Source: Harmothoe impar (taxonomy: Eukaryota; Annelida; Polychaeta; Phyllodocida; Polynoidae). Taken from it: a stretch of 64,000 nt of DNA. Numbering within the stretch: position 1 is the stretch's first letter; each line of letters opens with the position of its first letter. The DNA is taken from assembly GCA_947462335.1 (NCBI GenBank), contig OX381706.1, positions 20,684,784 to 20,748,783 on the forward strand, read 5' to 3'. Below, piece after piece: positions 57,600 through 64,000 of the stretch. Under the pieces are notes generated by a model. The model made no database searches. It saw only the letters and a program-made list of their open reading frames with translations, and was not told where the DNA came from. The translations under genes were made by a program, and so were the position numbers.

Positions 57600-59810
57600 A
57601 GACCAGTTGAGAAATGAAAGACACATGGGTCAATTTGGCTTCATGGAGCGCATTATGCTATATCTGAATGGGTCTATAAATCACTGAGCCCACTCCGGGT
57701 GTGGATCGGATTGTAGACCATTTATGGACCACAAGATGCCTAGTGTCAATGCAGGTATGCGACGGAATGATCTAGGTCTGATAATTACCAGCACATTCTG
57801 CTGAGATAAGCCTCCAGATCCCAAAGTACTTAATAGGGAATCATGACTTATGACGTCATGGCGTGGCCGATGGCAGCCAGCCATACATCGGGGTTTAACT
57901 GGCTCCATTACCCAATGGGGGCAGGGACAGACTACATGATTCCTCGAAGCTTCAAGCTCAATTGTCTTCATTATGCAACAATGCATCACTGGCATTTATC
58001 AAACCCGCCAGAGGTTGTGAACCATGATGTCTGACTGTAGGGGATGGCATGATTACTGATGCAGCCATGACGAGAGCTGCATTCGTGTATCATGACGACT
58101 AATGAATGTGCCCCCAAAGGAACAAACAGGATTTACATACAAAGGCGTACAGTTAGCAAGGTGATGCCATTCTACATGGCCCCTTGTGTATATCTATCAA
58201 AATATCAGAGTGGTTTCCACAATATTCTTACAGATTGCCAAATGAATATTCTTCCTTATATTTCAAAAGCATTGATGTAAATAGATCGTAATTAATATGA
58301 CTTCCAGTCCTTTTTAAATATCTTCACTGAAATGTGAAGTTTCATCCAGTGCTGATACGTTTCACAAGCTATCATTTAAATGTTCAAGTAATCAAGATTA
58401 TCAGGTTAGCCTATTATAAATGAATAACTGAATCTGAACTGAATGTTCGTTTTTTTCAGTAGGAATCTGCATGGAGAGTGATGCCTGTGCTTGGTGAACT
58501 GAACCCCACAGAGAGGCCAGGGGCTCGATTCATAACAATATACGATAGCTCAATAATTCTACGACCACAAAAAGACATGTCTGTAAGGAAAAGAGAGCAA
58601 ATCGTTTTTTTCTACTTGTTGCAATCAAGGAGTCGTACAAGGGAGTCGTACAGAAAAATGTGGTGCATTTCACAATGAAAATCAAAGGACAGATTTCCAT
58701 TACTCAATCGTATCACTAGCCTTTAGAAAGTTGTTGTAAAAGTAATTATGCTAAAAATATAACTTTGTATGACAGAGTACATAAGAATATAACACACACT
58801 ACGATTTAGGGGTAAATTGTTAGATAATGACTTTCAAAAAAGGGGTAATATTGTGAATATTATGAGGCACTCATTCTTACAAGGTAATTTACATGTAAAT
58901 ATCAGTCATTACATCTTGGTTTGGTACAAAACAAACCATTATTAAAGAATTTTTAGATGGCTGAGATGAAATCAGAACAGTTTAGACTTTTGAATCTTTT
59001 ATTGATTTGCTCTGCTGTCGTGTTTGATGTACATATATTCATGTTTACAGCTCCTTAAGGAGCTCATACGTTCCTACACAGTTTATGGTCTATAATATAT
59101 ATAATGCTATGAGCTATAACTCTGGTTATGTGTTAGCCTCTCAGAGACCATGTAATTATTAATTACAATGATTTTATTTCTATTGGCCTCGCAGAGGTTG
59201 TATTGTAATATTCATACATGATTATACTAGCAATCACAAGTCTACTTTATATCTGCTCTCTGTTAAGTCGTGGCTCAACCTGTTGATCCTTTATTCATGG
59301 ATTTTTTTTTATCCAAATGTGTCAAATAACGCAACTCATCCAGTTTTTGCATCAATCGTCATACAAATTATCATTCAAATGTTGTCAATATACATACGGA
59401 AGAGGATTGGGGTTTATCATGACTAACCTTTGTTAGAAAAAAAACAATTGAACTAGCAAAATCAATAAATCTGACTAAGATCGTCAATCATGTTAGTAAG
59501 GATGTCTATCAATCACATAATGCTGCTTTTGCACACTAGATGGCAGCCTTGTTTGTAAGCCTATTCTCCTGGTGAGTGTAAACTCTTAAAATGGTCTAGA
59601 GATGCATGTGGACACTTTTAATCAGTCTATATATTTGATAACTCAACAATTCAAATTTGCATCGGGTTTGACTAAAGTCATGTAATATACTGATGATCGT
59701 CAAAGAAAGTATTATTTTATGCATAAATATTCTTGGGGCCTAGAAAAGATCAGCATTCATCACGTCTCATATTATTCTTTCACTTGTCTCAATTACCTTT
59801 TAGATAAACC
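57600..59810. other. Intergenic stretch between the two kringle-family genes
   Basis: Contains a family 1 MITE fragment at about 58035-58115 (GCAGCCATGACGAGAGCTGC). No exon or promoter that I can support. Confidence 0.35.
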
Positions 59811-62800
59811 CTATGCACTCCCCACTCCCACAGCTCCCAGGTTCACATTGCCCTGTTCAGACACAGGTCTTGGCGCCCCCTTAGGCTTGTCATACAGTGG
59901 GTTGTCAAAGTTCTCCATGATTTGTCTGTTATCTCCGTGGTTCACCCGTCCCCGGTAGTAGCGCCACCAGATGAAGCCTCCTCCAGCACCCGCTAGGACA
60001 ATGATACCAAACACAGCACCAAGAGCTATCCCAGCAGTCCTGCCAGAACCCTGAGCTTCAGTACTTCCTGGAAGGGGATATTAGAAATAGGATCAAATTG
60101 AGTCTAATTAGAAAGATTAAATTCAGTCTGAAGTGGCATATATGCATATTAGAAATATGTCTAGGGCAATATGAACTGGGGCAATATCCGACAAATTATT
60201 TGAAACAGGCTAAATAGGCTTGTGGAATTCGAGTAATATATTGAATTCTATGAACAGTGACATCTTTTAGACAGATTGCTGTTTTCCGTTTCAGACACCC
60301 TGCTGCGTTTTCCTTACTACCTAGATCTATAGAGGAAATATATGATCATATTTACTGACGGACATTATTATCACAATGAGATATTACTGTGTGAATCGTG
60401 TGATAAAGACATACAGTCATGTGGTCACCATGAAATATAATAGTAAAACCAACCTTTTACTTTTGGCTCTGGTACATTGCCGGTTGGCTTCAATGTTGTC
60501 GTACTGGTCTTGTTCTGGTAAGTAGAAGTAGATGCACTGTGAGTGTTACCATGGTTACTGACAGATGGTGAGGGTGTAGGTGTGGACAATTCAGCTGTGG
60601 TGGTGGTGGTGGGAGGAGTAGTACTAGTAGTCAGTGATAGGGTTGTCTCTTCATAGTCCTGAAAGGGGAGAATGAAGGACCATCGCTGACATGAGTTTGA
60701 TTTCAAATTAGAGTTTAAAGCAATTTAATTCAATTTGTAGAATGAATAGGACCCTTTCTTGTCTCATATATCCAGCACTAACAACTGCCAGCACCATATC
60801 AGATGCAATTCTGCCTACTGGTAAGAGTAGGGACCCAGCAAACACTCCTGTACCGGGCCGGTACTGGCATTGTACTGGCAAGTACTGGCAGTAACGGCCC
60901 AGCACTGCCAATACCATGCCACTTCTTTGCCATCACTGTCTCCATGTATTGGTTCAGTACTGGCAATGTACCGTTTGCCATTACCGGTATGCCTGTACTG
61001 GTCCGGTACTGGCAATCTGGCTAGATTAGTTCCCAATCACTCCACTAGATGTCACCAATGCATGTCTTATGAGATATATAGCCCATATGTATAATTATAA
61101 CTTAATAATTCTGATTCACATTACCTCACATAGGTGCAAATGAATTTGTAATAAAACAGATATCATAGGAAATCTATTTGATACAAAATTATGAACTGAA
61201 TCAAGTAAATTACAGGGGAACAAAGAGCTTTTCATTATAAACACCTCATGTTTGAGTTTTAGGTATAGCTCTTATACCAACAGGCTGTGGCCTATGTGGA
61301 TAAGATTGGTCTCCTTTACTCCTGGTTGTTAAAACTAGTTGAGGAAAGATGTTTGACTGATCACTTGATATACACTATCTTTGTGTGCAGGATGTGCACT
61401 GGGTGGCAATATGATGTATTTTGTCTCAATTATATATCTAACAATACATGGTATGATTAATATTGGCCAGATTTTTGGTAAACAGTACTGGGCCAGTATT
61501 GGCATGCCAGTATTGGCCCACTACTGGCCCAGTAGAGGCCCAGTACTGGGCCGGTTACGGCATACTGTACTGGCCCAATGCCGCACCTGTTTGCACTTTT
61601 TTACTGGGCCAGAACCGTATTGCCGGCACCGGCCCAGTACCGTTGCCAGCATTGGGCAAGCACCGGCCCGCTAAAGGCGTGTTTGCTGGGGAGTGAGAAT
61701 TGGTGAATTCACTCAACCTGACGCTGTATACTTATACATTTCCTCGCCACCTCAATGGCTTAGAGGATAGCATGATTCAGGTTTATTCATAGACAGAATG
61801 CACCACCCCATCACTGACATGTAATTCACCAGGCCTGCTTTGGGGTATGATGCCAATTCTTTGGGAGTGTATCAATTCCGTAGGGCCGGTATGTTGACCA
61901 TAATGCATAGTACATTGAATCCATATGTGGCTTAGCAAATAATAAACTATACAGTACATTTCATTACCCCAACCTGCCTCACAAGTCACATTACCACTGA
62001 ATAACTCACCTGTTGCTCAGAGGTTGTTGTAGCTGCCGGTGAGGTAGTGGTGGTAGGGGTAGTAGTGGTAGTAGGGGTGGTGGTGGTCGGGGCAGCTGTC
62101 GTGAGTGGATATCCATCTGGGAATTAAATTCATAGTTGAATTCTAATCAATAAATAAATTCCCAAATTAATGGGTGGTAGACCATTTTACGTGGATTTTC
62201 ATGTGGATGTTCATAAATTTTGTTGGCATGATACATGGACGCGTGGTGATTAGACTCACCAGGGCTGGATTCATGCTTCATGATGACAGTTTTGTCATCA
62301 TTAAATACTGTGCGGCCCTTCAAAGGTTAAAGTAGTACAGGAAGGCACATCAATTAAGGCAATAGTGATAGGTCAATCGCCTTGTGGACGCACCTATCAT
62401 TTTTGTGGTAGGAACTGGTTCAATCAACACTTGTACTGAACTTCCTTTGTCCTTTGTTACCAGGATGTTCAATATATATAACCTATATAATAGTTAACTC
62501 CACCATAAAAGAATGTTTGAAACTAAGGCAGTGGTAACACTATGAGTTTGCTATGCCTCTCATCGCTCAAAATGTATGCGAAATATGCAATGTGCCTTTT
62601 CATCCTGTTGAGAACCTTTGAGAGATAATTAATACAAATTGACTCACCACAGAATGTAATATCACAGTACTCAAACTCTACATCAGCGTCCATTGTGTAG
62701 CACCATGGTCCATCAGGCCGGTGGCTGTCAGGATTACGGCAGTTGTTATCAGCATCTATCAAGTCTCGGTCAGGGAACTGGTGGCCCTCGGTGAAGTTGT

Positions 62801-63538
62801 GTGGATGGGGATAGGGACTGTCCCAGTACTGGCACTCCAAGCCTGACACAGTACGGGATGTCTCACCAATGTAGTCATAGCCAGCCGTGTCTGTTTTACA
62901 TTCTGAAAAGTGAAGAATATAATTAGTTTTTTCCCCTTATTTCAGTTCCTACAGAGATTATTTAAAGAATTTTAAATAAAAAAAATTAGTCCATTTCTAG
63001 GATTGCAAACTGTATAGATTATAGTCTTTTTTTGATGACTCAGCAATCTTTACATTAACTAGTAATAATGTTGACTAGAAATAGGTTGACTTGAAATTTG
63101 ATCAATAGTTTATTATGTTGATACAAGTTGTTTTCTTTTTGACAAATTGACTTATCATACGAGAAATTTGCCTGGGGATTTTGATAGTTAGGATTGCCTA
63201 TGTCTCTTTTTGTGTGGTTTATATAATCATCATAATCCCCCAATATTTATATTTGAACAATCTTATTATTCTCTCAGCCTCACCACAGAATGGTATATAA
63301 CAGCTCTGCCACCGGTACGTCGGCATATCTATGAAGCACCAAGTTCCTGCACCCCACTCTGAGTCTGGGTTACGACAGTAATTACTGGCATCACTGACGG
63401 TAGCATCAGGATACGATACCGGGTTGTTGTACATGTGTTGATTCGGTGTCTGAGAATCCCATCGCTGACACGGATAGCCACCGTAGGTTGTGTTTAAAGT
63501 CCCCATGTACTCTTTGCCAGCATGGGTCAGTAGGCATT
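59811..63538 (-). CDS. Type I membrane protein with two kringle domains and an NPxY tail (5' end outside window)
   Basis: Exons on the minus strand: 63538-63284, 62902-62648, 62116-62010, 60658-60454, 60067-59811; phases 1, 1, 1, 0, 1 at their starts, all GT-AG. The first two are 255 bases each and each encodes one complete kringle (six Cys; CQRWDSQTP / CRNPDSEWGAGTWC and CQYWDSPYPHPH / CRNPDSHRPDGPWC). Then come two Thr/Pro/Ser-rich exons (TTTTPTTTTTPTTTT; TTSTTPPTTTTTAE), a mucin-like O-glycosylated stalk, and a last exon with a membrane span (IALGAVFGIIVLAGAGGGFI), a basic stop-transfer WWRYYRGR and a 45-residue tail. The tail contains FDNPLYDK, an NPxY signal of the LDL-receptor type for endocytosis and PTB adaptors. 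Kringles bind lysine-like ligands or proteins; the ligand is unknown. More kringles or a signal peptide must lie upstream. Confidence 0.85.
60834..61690. mobile_element. 857-bp element with TACTGGCC subterminal repeats in a kringle-gene intron
   Basis: CCCAGCAAACACTCCTGTAC at the left and the inverse of CCCAGCAAACACGCCTTTAG at the right. Both ends carry many copies of GTACTGGC(A/C) and CCGGCCCAGTAC, so each end folds and both have binding-site-like arrays. No transposase. Confidence 0.65.
62220..62332. mobile_element. MITE family 1 fragment in a kringle-gene intron
   Basis: GACTCACCAGGGCTGGATTC, GCTTCATGATGACAGTTTTG and CTGTGCGGCCCTTCAAAGG. Confidence 0.5.
62648..62902 (-). CDS. Kringle domain exon 2 of the two-kringle gene
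   Basis: Same length and phase as its partner. Marks: ECKTDTAGYDYIGETSR, GLECQYWDSPYPHPHNF, NNCRNPDSHRPDGPWCYT, FEYCDITFC. It retains the PHxH and PWCYT forms closer to the classical kringle consensus than the first. Confidence 0.85.
63284..63538 (-). CDS. Kringle domain exon 1 of the two-kringle gene
   Basis: Phase 1-1 exon of 85 codons. Marks in order: Cys (ECLLTHAGKEYMG), GGYPCQRWDSQTPNQH, NYCRNPDSEWGAGTWCF, RWQSCYIPFC. All six kringle cysteines are present. The symmetric phase is what allows kringle exons to multiply. Confidence 0.85.
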
Positions 63539-64000
63539 CTGAAAATATCATGTAACTTATAACTTGATGTTATTATATTTTATTTCCATTGATACAAGAG
63601 GGTTATTCAGATACATTTGTAAAGAATGTTTCAACTGGTAACCATGGCAACAAGCTAGTCCATATTTTGCTGCTTATCTAAAATCCTAACAGAAATGAAA
63701 TACATGGATCTGTATGTTCCTGTTATTTTGAGAAGATGTCCCTCAGTGACTATTTATGCAAATGATACTTTCAATATACAATGCCCTAAATTCTCCTCTA
63801 TAAAGAGGCTATGATATAAAAGGAATTCACATAAAATAAACTACATGTCCAATGCATGTAGGAATTTGAATTTTTTTTAAATTGACGTTTATTGACGTTT
63901 ATTTAAGTTGAATTTAGGTAGATAAACGTTATTCAGACAGAAACGTCAATTGAAAGTTCATTAACCGTCACATTTTGACGTCTACAAACCTTGCTGAGAA
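63539..64000. other. Intron of the kringle gene; GACGTTTA-type repeats at the right edge
   Basis: TTGACGTTTATTGACGTTTA at about 63883, then AGAAACGTCAATTG and CCGTCACATTTTGACGTC near the edge, resemble the subterminal repeats of the 750-1626 element. Possibly one end of another copy. Confidence 0.3.

Noticed and set aside
60799..61094. Several overlapping frames on both strands
   Set aside because: By-products of the GTACTGGC repeat array in the 857-bp element.

Overview
The window reads as nuclear DNA of a non-vertebrate animal. Genes are split into short exons by long introns with GT-AG borders. DNA-transposon relics are dense, and vertebrate repeats (Alu- or L1-like) are absent. I could not fix the phylum from sequence alone; a marine invertebrate is likely. 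I found no bacterial operon, rRNA, tRNA gene or CRISPR array.

Layout. (1) 1-697, minus strand: the first coding exon of a probable type II membrane protein, running off the left edge. (2) 700-10000: no supported gene; a 0.9-kb TIR element, a 1-kb array of GATAGTCTC units arranged as a giant palindrome, and MITE copies. (3) 11265-45854, plus strand: an SH3BP5-like (Rab11 exchange factor family) gene. I joined eight coding exons into a 369-residue product. Its first intron is 27 kb and is packed with transposons. (4) 49639-51402, minus: an intronless DEG/ENaC (ASIC-like) channel. (5) 54313-56186, minus: a short truncated relative of the next gene. (6) 59811-63538, minus, partial: a type I membrane protein with two kringle domains, a Thr/Pro mucin-like stalk, one membrane span and an LDL-receptor-like FDNPLY endocytosis signal.

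The most unusual object is a 9,879-bp element at 11634-21512, 240 bp downstream of exon 1 of the SH3BP5-like gene. It has a perfect 6-bp target duplication (TACAAG). Its long terminal inverted repeats show about one mismatch in the outer 155 bp, start 5'-AG as in Polinton/Maverick elements, and are built from repeated CACGTG, ATTTGCAT, CCAAT and CCACGCCC motifs. Inside I found no polymerase, integrase or transposase. It carries a 379-codon alanine-rich reading frame, a 117-codon frame with a duplicated 30-residue unit, a TATA-bearing promoter-like block, a cluster of four stem-loops, a long structured hairpin and a four-copy 0.39-kb tandem array. It looks like a young non-autonomous large DNA transposon with cargo of unknown function.

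How things may fit together: the large insertion separates the first exon of the SH3BP5-like gene from the rest. A possible alternative first exon (33222-33266), in matching phase and about 360 bp downstream of an NRF1-like site, lies beyond it. The two kringle-family genes look like a tandem duplication in which one copy lost its cytoplasmic tail.
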